From Pseudothermotoga hypogea DSM 11164 = NBRC 106472 (GTDB taxonomy: Bacteria > Thermotogota > Thermotogae > Thermotogales > DSM-5069): 64,000 nucleotides of DNA. The stretch is taken from NCBI RefSeq assembly GCF_000816145.1, contig NZ_CP007141.1, positions 124,001 through 188,000 on the forward strand, written 5' to 3'. Under the pieces are notes generated by a model. That model saw nothing but the letters and a program-made list of their open reading frames with translations. It did not search any database and was not told where the DNA came from. This document shows, in pieces, positions 26,317-34,834 of this stretch. How positions within the stretch are numbered: the first letter of the stretch is position 1; every line of letters begins with the position of its first letter. Made by a program: the position numbers and the translations under genes.

Positions 26317-27130
26317 GGGGCTTTACGGTTCTCGCGCAAGGATGGTGAGCGTCGCCAGTGGTAAGGGTGGAGTCGGCAAGACACTGGTTGCCGTCAACCT
26401 GTCCGTAGTTTTGCAGGAGCGTGGGCACAGGGTACTCCTCTTCGACACCGATGCAGGTTTTGCCAATGCGGAAATACTCATGGGTGTCACACCCAAGTTC
26501 ACGCTGAAAGATTTTCTCAAAAAGAAGGTTGGTATAGAAGAGGTGATCTTCAGAACTCCGTACGGTGTGGACCTCATAAGCACGGGTATGGACGTGGAAG
26601 ACCTCATCACTTTCAACGTGGAAGACAAAGGTAGGGTGGTGAACGAACTGAGAAAGATCGGAGAAGATTACGATTACATCATCTTCGACTTTCCGCCTGG
26701 CTTCAACGAACAGCTGGAGAGGTTTTACTTGAGCAGTGATCATGTGCTCGTCCTCACGGCGACTGAGCCAACTGCGCTGGTCAACGCTTACACCTTCGTC
26801 AAGATACTGGTCTTGAAAGGGCTCGAACCTGTCAGTTTCCACGTTGTGATGAACATGGTGAAGGATTTGAGGGAAGGCAGGAAAGTCGTCGAGAAGTTCA
26901 GCTCGGTGGTGAGCAAATTCGTCGGTGTGAACTTCGATTCGACGCATTTGATGAAGTTCGAACCTTTAGTCAGAGAAAGTGTCGCAAGGCAGATTCCTTT
27001 CGTGGTCCTCAAGAAGACCTCTCAACCATCGCTGGCTATACATGGTATCGCCGATAGGATAACGAACAAGATCGTTGCAAAGAAACTATCGTTCATAGAG
27101 AGAGTCAAACTCTTGTTCGGCATGGGATGA
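26300..27130 (+). CDS. flhG: MinD/ParA-type ATPase FlhG (FleN/YlxH)
   Basis: ATPase that limits flagellar number and activates FlhF. The deviant Walker A SGKGGVGKT is near residues 19-27, the second motif DTDAGFANAEIL near 50, and Walker B IIFDFPPGF near 130. 276 aa. TTG 26300 lies inside the end of flhF behind GAGAGGTG; ATG 26342 is a shorter alternative that would start just before the ATPase core. FlhF-FlhG adjacency is the standard order. Confidence 0.94.
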   Translation: MPNQAEGLYGSRARMVSVASGKGGVGKTLVAVNLSVVLQERGHRVLLFDTDAGFANAEILMGVTPKFTLKDFLKKKVGIEEVIFRTPYGVDLISTGMDVEDLITFNVEDKGRVVNELRKIGEDYDYIIFDFPPGFNEQLERFYLSSDHVLVLTATEPTALVNAYTFVKILVLKGLEPVSFHVVMNMVKDLREGRKVVEKFSSVVSKFVGVNFDSTHLMKFEPLVRESVARQIPFVVLKKTSQPSLAIHGIADRITNKIVAKKLSFIERVKLLFGMG

Positions 27131-27136
27131 AGGTCA

Positions 27137-27820
27137 ATGGCGGAATACGTGGTGAAGGTCAACGCAAAAGATGTGATCAAACCTGGCATGCCACTTGCGA
27201 TAGACTTCGAAGACAAGAAGGGTGAGAAGTTGAAACTGAAGAGTAGTGTGCACGACACCTACTTCGACAGGGGTATACTCAAGATCGCGATGCCGAGTTA
27301 CCAAGGCAGGTTCTTGCCACTGCCTCGTGGCGAATTCATTCGTGTGACGGTGATCGCTGACAAGGTAGTTTACGCGTTCAGCAGCCGCGTGCTAGATTAT
27401 GGGAGAGATCAGGAATCGAACCTTCTGATCATGTACATCACTGTTCCAGAACAAGTGAACAGAGTTCAAAGGAGAAGATACGTTCGCATACCTTTAGTTT
27501 TGAGCGGAAGTTTCACGATCGAGAATGAAGAAGGAAAATATTCTTTCTTAACGAGGGATTTCAGCGCCGGTGGAATGTTGATGTGCACCTCGAAGTTTTT
27601 AAAGGTGGGACAGATCATCTATGTCGAACTGGATTTGACGGACTTGAGGCTTTCCAACCAAAGGTCGCAGATCGTTCGTTACGCTGGTCTGAACCAGACG
27701 ACGGGCTTTCACGAGTACGGTGTACAGTTTTTGGATGTACCAGCCGAGCTTGAAAAAGCCTTAGTTTCTTACGTCTTCCAGCAAGAGATCAAACTGAGGA
27801 AGTTACGGGAGGAGGTGTAG
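27137..27820 (+). CDS. PilZ-domain flagellar brake protein (YcgR-like)
   Basis: c-di-GMP receptor that probably adjusts motor function. The N-terminal half (about 1-105) looks like the YcgR-N beta barrel, and the PilZ domain follows. The two ligand-binding motifs are R113xxxR117 in QRRRYVRIPL and D141xSxxG146 in RDFSAGGMLM. 227 aa is normal for the two-domain type. It starts 6 bases after flhG and ends 1 base before cheC. That it sits with flagellar control genes supports a motility role. No cyclase or phosphodiesterase gene is in the window. Confidence 0.92.
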   Translation: MAEYVVKVNAKDVIKPGMPLAIDFEDKKGEKLKLKSSVHDTYFDRGILKIAMPSYQGRFLPLPRGEFIRVTVIADKVVYAFSSRVLDYGRDQESNLLIMYITVPEQVNRVQRRRYVRIPLVLSGSFTIENEEGKYSFLTRDFSAGGMLMCTSKFLKVGQIIYVELDLTDLRLSNQRSQIVRYAGLNQTTGFHEYGVQFLDVPAELEKALVSYVFQQEIKLRKLREEV

Positions 27821-27821
27821 A

Positions 27822-28427
27822 ATGATCCTTTCAGAGAAGGAGCTCGATTTGCTCAAAGAAATTGGAAACATTGGGACTGGCAACGCAGCGACGGCTCTGT
27901 CGCAGCTGACGAACAAAAAGGTTGAGATCACTGTGCCCAAAGCCGAGGTTGTTCCGATATCTAAGATACCTTTCATATTCCCAGAACCTGAGGATCTCGT
28001 CGTGGGCGTGAGAATGTCGGTGCACGGTGATATCAACTTCGATGTCTTGCTCGTGTTGAACAGGTTGGCGGCGAAGAGGATCCTCCAAGATCTGTTAGGT
28101 TCACCCTGCGAGGATGTGACTCAGCTCGATGAACTTTCGCAGTCTGCGCTGAAGGAAGTCGGAAACATAATGTGTGGTTCTTACATAACCGCCCTCGCGG
28201 AATTCACGGGCTTGTACCTCGATCCTTTGCCACCAGATCTCATTGTGGATATGCTCGCGGCAATCATTTCTGAGGCTTTGTTGCCCACCGCATCTTACGA
28301 GGACAGTGCGATATACGTTGAGACCGAACTGAGCATAGAGGGTTTGCAAACCATCACCTCGTACATGTTGCTGATACCCGGAGAAAACAGCTTGGAAATA
28401 GTCTTCAAGAAGGTGGGACTCAGATGA
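27822..28427 (+). CDS. cheC: CheY-P phosphatase CheC
   Basis: Soluble protein of the CheC/FliY/CheX family. Two active-site copies are present: E13xxN16 in LLKEIGNIGTGNAAT and E112xxN115 in ALKEVGNIMCGS, as in two-site CheC. It dephosphorylates CheY-P and binds CheD. 201 aa, close to the T. maritima protein. GGGAGGAGG precedes the ATG. The ATG of cheD overlaps its stop. Confidence 0.96.
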   Translation: MILSEKELDLLKEIGNIGTGNAATALSQLTNKKVEITVPKAEVVPISKIPFIFPEPEDLVVGVRMSVHGDINFDVLLVLNRLAAKRILQDLLGSPCEDVTQLDELSQSALKEVGNIMCGSYITALAEFTGLYLDPLPPDLIVDMLAAIISEALLPTASYEDSAIYVETELSIEGLQTITSYMLLIPGENSLEIVFKKVGLR

Positions 28428-28906
28428 ACAAGAAGGTTGTCATCGGTATAGGAGAGCTCGCGGTCGAGCGCAATCCCGCCGTGATCATCACGCTCGGGCT
28501 TGGCTCTTGTGTCGGTGTGTGCATGAGAGATCCCGTTGCCAAGGTGGGAGGAATGGCACACGTGATGCTGCCCGACAGCGGTGGAAGAGACGTTCAGTTG
28601 CCTGGCAAGTACGCGGACACCGCGATCGCGGCGTTGATAGAAGGACTTCTTTCCTTGGGTGGATCCAAATCGAGACTCGAGGCAAAGATAGCCGGTGGAG
28701 CTTCGATGTTTGAAACTTCTGGGATGAACGTCGGTGCGAGGAACGTTGAGGCTGTGCGATACTGGTTGAAGTACCATCAAGTTCCGCTCAAGGCTGAAGA
28801 CGTGGGAGGAAACAGAGCCAGAAGCATAGAATACAACATAGAGACTGGAAAACTGCTCGTGAGAAAAGTGGGAGGCGGAGAAACGATACAGGTGCTCGAA
28901 ATCTGA
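28424..28906 (+). CDS. cheD: Chemoreceptor glutamine deamidase CheD
   Basis: Deamidates specific glutamines on chemoreceptors and is held in check by CheC. The catalytic Cys29 (GLGSCVGVCM) and His46 (GGMAHVMLP) are visible, two residues further than in T. maritima. GGAS and VGGNRARSIEYNIETG match the family. 160 aa. ATGA overlap with cheC suggests production in fixed proportion. Confidence 0.97.
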   Translation: MNKKVVIGIGELAVERNPAVIITLGLGSCVGVCMRDPVAKVGGMAHVMLPDSGGRDVQLPGKYADTAIAALIEGLLSLGGSKSRLEAKIAGGASMFETSGMNVGARNVEAVRYWLKYHQVPLKAEDVGGNRARSIEYNIETGKLLVRKVGGGETIQVLEI

Positions 28907-28921
28907 GTGAGGCGGTGCAAC

Positions 28922-29632
28922 GTGTACGACATGGACGAAGAGCAGATCGTGAAAGAACTGTTGCCCACGGTGAAGAGGATCGCGAACGATCTGGTGCAGC
29001 ATTTGCCGAAGAACGTCGAAGTTGAGGATCTCATACAAGAAGGTGTTCTCGCGCTCATCTCGGCTGTTCGTAGGTACGATCCGAGAAGAGGAGTGAATTT
29101 GAAAACATTCCTTATAAAGAGGATCAAAGGTGCCATGTACGACTATCTGAGGAACATAGATTGGATGCCGAGAAATCTGAGGAAGAACATCAAAGAGGTT
29201 GAGAAGGCGATCTACGAGCTTGAATCTAAGCTGGGTAGGCACCCGACGAACGAAGAGATAAGCCTTTACACAAACTTGAGCAACGAAGAAGTGATGCGCG
29301 CCAAGAACGAAATGGTACGAAAACAGTTTTTGAGGTTGGACGAATATCTTTACGATACCTACGATTCGTATGGCTTGGATGTGGAGGACAGCATGGAACC
29401 ACTGCAGGTTGCTTACAGAGAGATACTGCTCGAACAGGTGACTGAAGCGATAAAGCAGTTGTCCGAGCGTGAACAGTTGGTTTTGTCGCTGAGGTTCGAA
29501 CAAGAACTTTCCTTGAAGGAAATAGGTCTCATCCTTGGAGTGAGCGAATCGAGAGTCTCTCAGATACTCTCCAGTGCCCTGATCAAGATTAAGAAACACG
29601 TGCTGGGGGAGGAAGATGGTAAATCCAGTTGA
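28922..29632 (+). CDS. fliA: Flagellar sigma factor FliA (sigma-28)
   Basis: Alternative sigma factor for late flagellar and chemotaxis genes. Region 2 is seen in VEDLIQEGVLALISAVRRYDPRRGVNLKTFLIKRIKGAMYDYLR (in pieces, about residues 35-80), region 3 in LGRHPTNEEIS, and region 4 in LSEREQLVLSLRFEQELSLKEIGLILGVSESRVSQI. 236 aa. GTG 28922 is chosen because GAGG lies 9 bases before; GTG 28907 is five codons earlier and abuts the cheD stop. Its position at the end of the recognised genes suggests a switch to later operons located elsewhere. Confidence 0.95.
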   Translation: MYDMDEEQIVKELLPTVKRIANDLVQHLPKNVEVEDLIQEGVLALISAVRRYDPRRGVNLKTFLIKRIKGAMYDYLRNIDWMPRNLRKNIKEVEKAIYELESKLGRHPTNEEISLYTNLSNEEVMRAKNEMVRKQFLRLDEYLYDTYDSYGLDVEDSMEPLQVAYREILLEQVTEAIKQLSEREQLVLSLRFEQELSLKEIGLILGVSESRVSQILSSALIKIKKHVLGEEDGKSS

Positions 29633-29918
29633 TCTGCAAACGATGATCGTGAGAGGTGTGGATGTTTCATCCAGCGCCTCTCAACAAGTGAATGCCCAGA
29701 TCGCATTGGCTCAAATGACGAACGCGCAGATGATCCAAAAATCTGCTCAGCATTCACGAATGGTCAATCCACGCGAGGCTGTGGAGCAAAAAATGGTCGG
29801 CTCTTCCACCGAAGAGAGGAGTTCTTCCAGCTTTTACAGACCCTCAAGCCGTCGAAACGTTCCTGTGAATGAAGCGCACGAATCCGAAAAAGGAACAATA
29901 CTGGATGTGAGATTGTGA
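29616..29918 (+). CDS. Unknown 100-aa protein after fliA
   Basis: Not recognised. It begins MVNPVDLQTMIVRGVDVSS, followed by a Gln-, Met- and Ala-rich helical stretch (residues about 20-50), and ends in a Ser/Arg/Glu-rich, probably disordered tail. No membrane segment. ATG 29616 overlaps the end of fliA by 17 bases and follows GGGGGAGGAAG. Its stop overlaps the next gene as GTGA. Position corresponds to the small genes often found after the motility sigma gene in other bacteria (swrB in Bacillus), but I see no sequence likeness to SwrB. Coding is supported by tight packing and codon pattern. Confidence 0.8.
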   Translation: MVNPVDLQTMIVRGVDVSSSASQQVNAQIALAQMTNAQMIQKSAQHSRMVNPREAVEQKMVGSSTEERSSSSFYRPSSRRNVPVNEAHESEKGTILDVRL

Positions 29919-30403
29919 AGATCGGCTATGTGAGCGTTAGAAAGATAGACGAAAAATATGTTGGTGCGGTTCTGATAGTCGATGAGTTTGGAATCCCTCA
30001 GGAGTTCAAGTACACAGAGCCTGTATCACCCACGCCACTCCAGAAGATACTGTACGGCAAATCTTTGGACCTGTACCTGACGGTCGAGATCATCGCCAAG
30101 AGCCTTCTGAAGAACGTCGAGCAGAAACCTGAGATCTTTCTGACCGACAACGTATCGCTCGTGGAATCCTCCGACCAAGTCTATTATGTATCGTCCTATC
30201 CGGCAACCAAGTCCGAACAGGATCACGATTCGGAACCGAACGAGTGCGTTATTTCCTCGCAAACAGAAAGTCTGAAGTTCATAGCCAAGTCCAACTTCAG
30301 CCAAGACAAGGTAGAAAAGCTCAAGAAGATTGTGGAAGAATTCGACGTGATGGAACCCTTTCAAAGGTTGGCTAAAGCACTCGAGTTCGTATGTCGTTCC
30401 TGA
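29915..30403 (+). CDS. Unknown 162-aa protein in the flagellar run
   Basis: Not recognised. A compact N-terminal part of about 75 residues (KIGYVSVRKIDEKYVGAVLI, then DEFGIPQEFKYTEPV) looks like a folded alpha/beta domain. It is followed by an acidic and Ser-rich middle (about 90-118) and a C-terminal amphipathic helix (about 128-160, EKLKKIVEEFDVMEPFQRLAKALEF in part). No signal peptide or membrane helix is seen, so it is probably cytoplasmic. It overlaps the previous gene by 4 bases and the next by 13, so all three are likely made together. Confidence 0.8.
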   Translation: MKIGYVSVRKIDEKYVGAVLIVDEFGIPQEFKYTEPVSPTPLQKILYGKSLDLYLTVEIIAKSLLKNVEQKPEIFLTDNVSLVESSDQVYYVSSYPATKSEQDHDSEPNECVISSQTESLKFIAKSNFSQDKVEKLKKIVEEFDVMEPFQRLAKALEFVCRS

Positions 30404-31071
30404 AACAGATCGTTGATACTCTGAAACTTGAACTCGGCTTCATAAAAGTTCATGCGCTCGATCCCTCCCTTCCGAGCCTCAACGTGAAAGAAGAACGATC
30501 GATGGTGAAGCCGAGGCTTTCGAGTGCGACTCTGAGCTGCGAACTGAAACGATTATCCTTGCACACTTCCGCTCGGGTTTTGTCACATCTCATTGAAAGT
30601 TCCTCTGTGAAGATGGTCGACCAGACCTTGAAAGTGAAAGAACCGTTGATGGAGAGAATGAAATTTGAGGAGACATCGAGCAAAGTCCATTCCACCGTTC
30701 TCAAAGTCACACCTTCGTTGAAAAAGGTCGTGTTGGAACTTGCGCTCGACTTGAGAAAGAGTCTGTTCAGAGTGAACGTGCGCAGCAGAAATGTTCCTTT
30801 GCTTCGAACGGTCCGCTTCAAGCCGTCCAGCATGAGCGAGGAGCAAAGGAACAGGGTTTTAAAAGCGATCCAGACCTTTCTCGCACAAGAAAAGATCGAT
30901 TCGTTCAAATTCGTTGGTTTCTACAGGAACGTCCCGAGCGATTGTGCGAAGAAAATGATCGTGCTCGACAGACAGCTCATAGTCGAACTGAAAGAGGGAG
31001 CAAAGGGTATGAAGAAGGACCTGGCAGTGTTGCTCACCGAGGAAGGTTACGTTTTTCTGTCAGTCCCTTAG
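30391..31071 (+). CDS. Unknown 226-aa basic protein at the end of the flagellar run
   Basis: Not recognised. Rich in Lys, Arg, Ser, Leu and Val; no signal peptide or membrane segment. The first half is Ser-rich and of alternating pattern (SSATLSCELKRLSLHTSARV), the second half looks more globular (PLLRTVRFKPSSMSEEQRNRVLKAIQTFL, then FKFVGFYRNVPSD and VIVLDRQLIVELKEG-like strands). ATG 30391 lies inside the end of the previous gene. The stop at 31069-31071 overlaps the convergent mfd gene by 12 bases. It may function with the two genes before it; nothing shows a known activity. Confidence 0.78.
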   Translation: MSFLKQIVDTLKLELGFIKVHALDPSLPSLNVKEERSMVKPRLSSATLSCELKRLSLHTSARVLSHLIESSSVKMVDQTLKVKEPLMERMKFEETSSKVHSTVLKVTPSLKKVVLELALDLRKSLFRVNVRSRNVPLLRTVRFKPSSMSEEQRNRVLKAIQTFLAQEKIDSFKFVGFYRNVPSDCAKKMIVLDRQLIVELKEGAKGMKKDLAVLLTEEGYVFLSVP

Positions 31072-33861
31072 GAAGATCTTTTTGAGCAATAAAAGACATC
31101 TTTCCGCGGGAACATTGTAGAGCAGATACACCTTCTCTTTCTCGTTGTAGATGAACTTTCCAGGCAGTTTTAGTGAACCGTTTTCGGTGTAAACCTTCAA
31201 AGTCGTTTCGTCGAAAGCGATCTTTTTGATCTTCTTTTGGATCGCCACGAGCCTTATCTTGAACAGATCGATCAGTTGTTCCACCTGTTCGGGCAGTTCA
31301 CCGAATCTGTCTCTCAACTCGGCCTTCAGCTCGTCGAGCGATTTCAGACTTTCACAAGAAGCCATTCTTCGGTACGTCCTGAGCCTCTCCATCTCGTTTT
31401 CGATGAAATCTTCAGGTATGTAGAATGAACCTGGAACACCTTCGATCTCAACGTCCACACGTTCGAGAGGTTCGGCGTGCATCGTATGTTTGAGTTCTTC
31501 GTTGAGTATCTGCAAGTACATGTTCAAGCCGACAGCGTTCACGTTGCCGTGCTGTTCAAAACCAAAGATAGTTCCTATGCCTCTTATTTCCATGTCTTTG
31601 AGTGCAATCTTCAAGCCGCTCCCAGGGCCAGAGAATTCCCTTATGACTTGAAGCCTCTTCAACGCGGAAAGGTTAAGTTCGGAATCGAATAGGAAGTACG
31701 CGAAGGCCCTTTTGTCACTCCTTCCCACCCTTCCTCTGAGCTGGTAAAGTTGGGCCAAACCATAGCGGTGCGCATCGTCGACGATGATCGTGTTCGCTGA
31801 AGGCACGTCTATCCCGTTTTGCATGATCGAAGTGCAAACGATCACGTCCGAGTTTCTCTCGTAAAAGCTTCTGACCGCCTCCATCAACTTCCTCGTGGGC
31901 ATCTGACCGTGTGCCATGACGATACGCGCTTCGGGTACCAGTCTACAGATCTTTTCGTAGACCTCGCGCAAATCTTCAACACGGTTGTGCACGTAGATCA
32001 CCTGTCCCCCCCTGTTGATCTCCCTCAGTATCGCACCTCTGACGAGTCTGTCATCGTAACGGGCAACGTACGTCACCACGGGCAATCTTCCCAAAGGAGG
32101 AGTCGTCAAGACACTCATGTCTCTCATACCGTTCATCGCCATGTGCAAGGTTCTCGGTATGGGTGTGGCACTCATGGACAGAACGTTCACGTTCAGCCTG
32201 ATCTTCTTGAAGCTCTCTTTCTGTTCCACACCGAAGTTCTGTTCCTCGTCGATGATGACAAGCCCAAGGTCAGAAAATTTGACGTTGTCGGACAGCAACG
32301 CACTCGTTCCTATCAGCACGTCTATTTTCCCTGCTCTGAGATCTTCGACTATCTTGTTTCGCTCAGACTTTGGAACCGATCTGTCCAGCAGGGCTACAGA
32401 CACACCGAATGGTTCCATCCTCTGTTTGAAGATCCTGTAGTGCTGTTTTGCCAGCACCGTCGTAGGGACGAGCAAGGCAACTTGTTTTCCACTCACGACA
32501 CATCTGAACGCTGCCCTCAGAGCTACCTCGGTCTTGCCGTAACCGGCATCACCACAGAGAAGCCTGTCCATCGGACGATCGCTCGCAAGGTCTTCCAGAA
32601 CATCCTGGATGGCAACAGATTGATCGTGGGTTTCAACGTACGGGAAGGTCTCGGCGAACCTTCGTTCCAAGTCGAAATCGCCTACAAGTCCAAGTCCCTT
32701 AGCTTCTTGCCTCCTCATGTAGATGTCTACGAGTTCGGCTATCTTCCTCCTCAAATCCTCTTTGACCTTGTCGAGCCTTCTCTTCCACGTTCCTCCGTGG
32801 AGCCGATCGATCTTCACATCTGGATCGCCAATGTACTTGTGGATCTTGTCCAATCTTTCGACGGGCACATAGATGGTTGCATCTTCGTACCTTATCACGA
32901 TGTACTCCTTCGTACCGAGGGCGTTCGTCACCGGCTTGACGGCCTCGAAGACTCCCACGCCATAGTTTTCGTGTACCACGAAATCGCCCACGTTGAGTTC
33001 TTCCTCATCGATGATGGGAACTTGGAGCAAACTACCCTTCTTTTCGGAGTATTCGAGCCCTTGAAGGTCGAGTTGCACCTCTTTCGCAACCTGGAGCCTT
33101 CGCTGAAGTTCAGCGAGGTTCAATCTAGAATATTTTCTGTACTCTTCGTACTGTTCGTCCGAAAGAAATTCCCTGATCTGTCTTTCCAGCTTTGCGAACT
33201 CTTCGAAGCATCTATCTGCATCCACCAGAAGAATTTCGAAGTCTGCGTAATCGAATATCGTGCCGTTCGAGCCGGCTTTTCCGACGATCGTATCGTAGTC
33301 GTGACTCTCACACGCGTACTCTCGTGCGGGCAAAAGAACGAATTCCTCCAACTTCTCAACTGAAGTCTGGCTGATGACATCGAAACTTCTGATGTCTTCA
33401 ATCGAATTTCCGAATAACTCAATCCGTACGGGTCTTTCGTAGACCGGTGGGAACACATCGATGATGTCGCCTCTGATGGCGAACTCGCCACCCGACCTCA
33501 CCAAGTAAGCTCTCTCGTAGCCAAGCCTCTGGAGCCAATCTGCATCGACGAACCTTTCGTTCCGCTTGAACCTCATCGAAAGACTCTTCAAAGACTCAAC
33601 ACTCATCGTGTAGCGGCTCGCAGAATGCACACTCGTCACGACGAGCTTGCACTCTTTGTTCAAGAGGCTCCAGAGCGTTTCGATACGACCTTTGCGAACA
33701 AAAAAAGAGACGGGCACTTCCTCGAAGGGGAAAACGTCTGGACCTGGGAAGTATCGAGCGTTCAAGGTTGAAGCGATCTGTGATGCTTCTTTCTCGGTGG
33801 GGACTATCAAGAGGATCGGTTTTTCAGAGGGACGATTCAAAAGATCTTTCAAGCTACTCAT
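31060..33861 (-). CDS. mfd: Transcription-repair coupling factor Mfd (short form)
   Basis: ATP-driven translocase that pushes stalled RNA polymerase off damaged DNA and recruits UvrA. An N-terminal UvrB-like module (about 1-280) precedes the polymerase-interaction domain starting near residue 290 (VGDFVVHENYGVGVF), then the helicase motor with Walker A GDAGYGKTE near 434, DEEQNFGVEQKE, SATPIPRTLH, and the RecG-like TRG region with HNRVEDL. The C-terminal domain is present. 933 aa against about 1150 in E. coli; the loss is in the N-terminal module, as I recall for T. maritima Mfd. ATG 33861 follows GGTGG; an ATG six codons upstream has no site. It overlaps the upstream gene by 8 bases. Confidence 0.96.
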   Translation of the reverse strand: MSSLKDLLNRPSEKPILLIVPTEKEASQIASTLNARYFPGPDVFPFEEVPVSFFVRKGRIETLWSLLNKECKLVVTSVHSASRYTMSVESLKSLSMRFKRNERFVDADWLQRLGYERAYLVRSGGEFAIRGDIIDVFPPVYERPVRIELFGNSIEDIRSFDVISQTSVEKLEEFVLLPAREYACESHDYDTIVGKAGSNGTIFDYADFEILLVDADRCFEEFAKLERQIREFLSDEQYEEYRKYSRLNLAELQRRLQVAKEVQLDLQGLEYSEKKGSLLQVPIIDEEELNVGDFVVHENYGVGVFEAVKPVTNALGTKEYIVIRYEDATIYVPVERLDKIHKYIGDPDVKIDRLHGGTWKRRLDKVKEDLRRKIAELVDIYMRRQEAKGLGLVGDFDLERRFAETFPYVETHDQSVAIQDVLEDLASDRPMDRLLCGDAGYGKTEVALRAAFRCVVSGKQVALLVPTTVLAKQHYRIFKQRMEPFGVSVALLDRSVPKSERNKIVEDLRAGKIDVLIGTSALLSDNVKFSDLGLVIIDEEQNFGVEQKESFKKIRLNVNVLSMSATPIPRTLHMAMNGMRDMSVLTTPPLGRLPVVTYVARYDDRLVRGAILREINRGGQVIYVHNRVEDLREVYEKICRLVPEARIVMAHGQMPTRKLMEAVRSFYERNSDVIVCTSIMQNGIDVPSANTIIVDDAHRYGLAQLYQLRGRVGRSDKRAFAYFLFDSELNLSALKRLQVIREFSGPGSGLKIALKDMEIRGIGTIFGFEQHGNVNAVGLNMYLQILNEELKHTMHAEPLERVDVEIEGVPGSFYIPEDFIENEMERLRTYRRMASCESLKSLDELKAELRDRFGELPEQVEQLIDLFKIRLVAIQKKIKKIAFDETTLKVYTENGSLKLPGKFIYNEKEKVYLLYNVPAERCLLLLKKIFLRD

Positions 33862-34834
33862 ATTCGAAGTCCACCACATGAAAGGTTCTCAAGCGATTGT
33901 TTCGAGCCTTGATCCAAACGGGCGTCACGGAAACGGCGAAATCCCTCTCGATGAATCCTCTGAAGACGTCCTCGCGTGCACTTGGATCGTTGTACAGGCC
34001 AGGATTCGCAAGAATTTTGAGTCTCACAGGTTTATCGAGTATGTAGGCTTCATCGATCGTGTCAACGTTTTTGAGCAACGAGAGTAGTTCTTGCTTTTCT
34101 TCGTCGCTGAGCTGTGGGTGCACGTTGACGAGAGCAACGTTCTTCGAGAGCGGTCCGATGATCTTCACGTTGGCGAGCTGTGCGTTTTTGTTGTTCCTTT
34201 GGAGGAACTCGAGCAAGACTTCGTTTGCTTCCGCGACGGCCCTACCATGGTAGGCAGGGTTTATCAACATCTTCATCAAATGTTTCAGTTTACAACCTTC
34301 GCGAATTGAGGACTCACCGACCTTCACAGGCTGGATCTGAAAAAGCTTCAGCAGTTGTCTGATCGAATCTTTCGTGAGTTCCTTCAACGGTGAATAAAAG
34401 TTGTCGTGGACTTTGGGTCCAATCCTTCCCCAACTGTCAAATTGGTTCGAACCGGTGACGATCACACTGTCTGGGAAAGTGGTTCGGATGGTGAGCAGTT
34501 TTGCAAACCTCGTACACTCGTTGCAGTTTGGACCGTACCTCCACACTTTCCTCTGTCTTTCGGTGCCGTCCAAGACGATGTGTCTCAGGCCAAGTCTCAG
34601 CGCCGAAGCAGCCACATTTTCCTTGATCGTTCTGTAGGTGAACTGTCCCCAATCGACGGTGGAAAGGATCACGCGTTCTGGTCCGAGTGCGAGCTTACAG
34701 AGGAAAGCCGCAAGACTGCTGTCTTCACCACCAGAGAAAGCCACAATGACGTTCTTGTCCCAAACGACGCTTCTTATCTCTTGGATCAAACGATGGGCAG
34801 TTTCTTGAAGTTCACTTTCAGCTGCGAATCGCAT
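33854..34834 (-). CDS. PP-loop ATP-pyrophosphatase family protein of unknown substrate
   Basis: An adenine-nucleotide alpha-hydrolase fold enzyme. The PP-loop is SGGEDSS at residues 34-40, ahead of a DWGQFTYRTI region. A cysteine pair C104xxC107 (GPNCNECTRF) and VTGSNQFDSWGRIG follow. Such enzymes activate a substrate with AMP, often for sulfur or nitrogen insertion (TtcA, LarE, QueC, NadE are relatives). The general layout is nearest LarE or TtcA to my eye, but I cannot assign it. The C-terminal ~90 residues are an extra domain. ATG 34834 overlaps the phosphoesterase gene by 49 bases; a TTG at 34789 forms a TTGA overlap and may be the true start, leaving the PP-loop intact. Confidence 0.8.
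   Translation of the reverse strand: MRFAAESELQETAHRLIQEIRSVVWDKNVIVAFSGGEDSSLAAFLCKLALGPERVILSTVDWGQFTYRTIKENVAASALRLGLRHIVLDGTERQRKVWRYGPNCNECTRFAKLLTIRTTFPDSVIVTGSNQFDSWGRIGPKVHDNFYSPLKELTKDSIRQLLKLFQIQPVKVGESSIREGCKLKHLMKMLINPAYHGRAVAEANEVLLEFLQRNNKNAQLANVKIIGPLSKNVALVNVHPQLSDEEKQELLSLLKNVDTIDEAYILDKPVRLKILANPGLYNDPSAREDVFRGFIERDFAVSVTPVWIKARNNRLRTFHVVDFEYE

Noticed and set aside
31070-31085. AAGATCTT palindrome followed by T-run near the mfd/flagellar junction
   Set aside because: It has no loop and only eight bases, so it cannot form a useful terminator hairpin.
31819-33363. Open frame of 514 codons on the plus strand inside mfd
   Set aside because: It lies fully opposite a well-supported gene, has no family motif and a His/Arg/Asp-heavy composition typical of antisense shadows.
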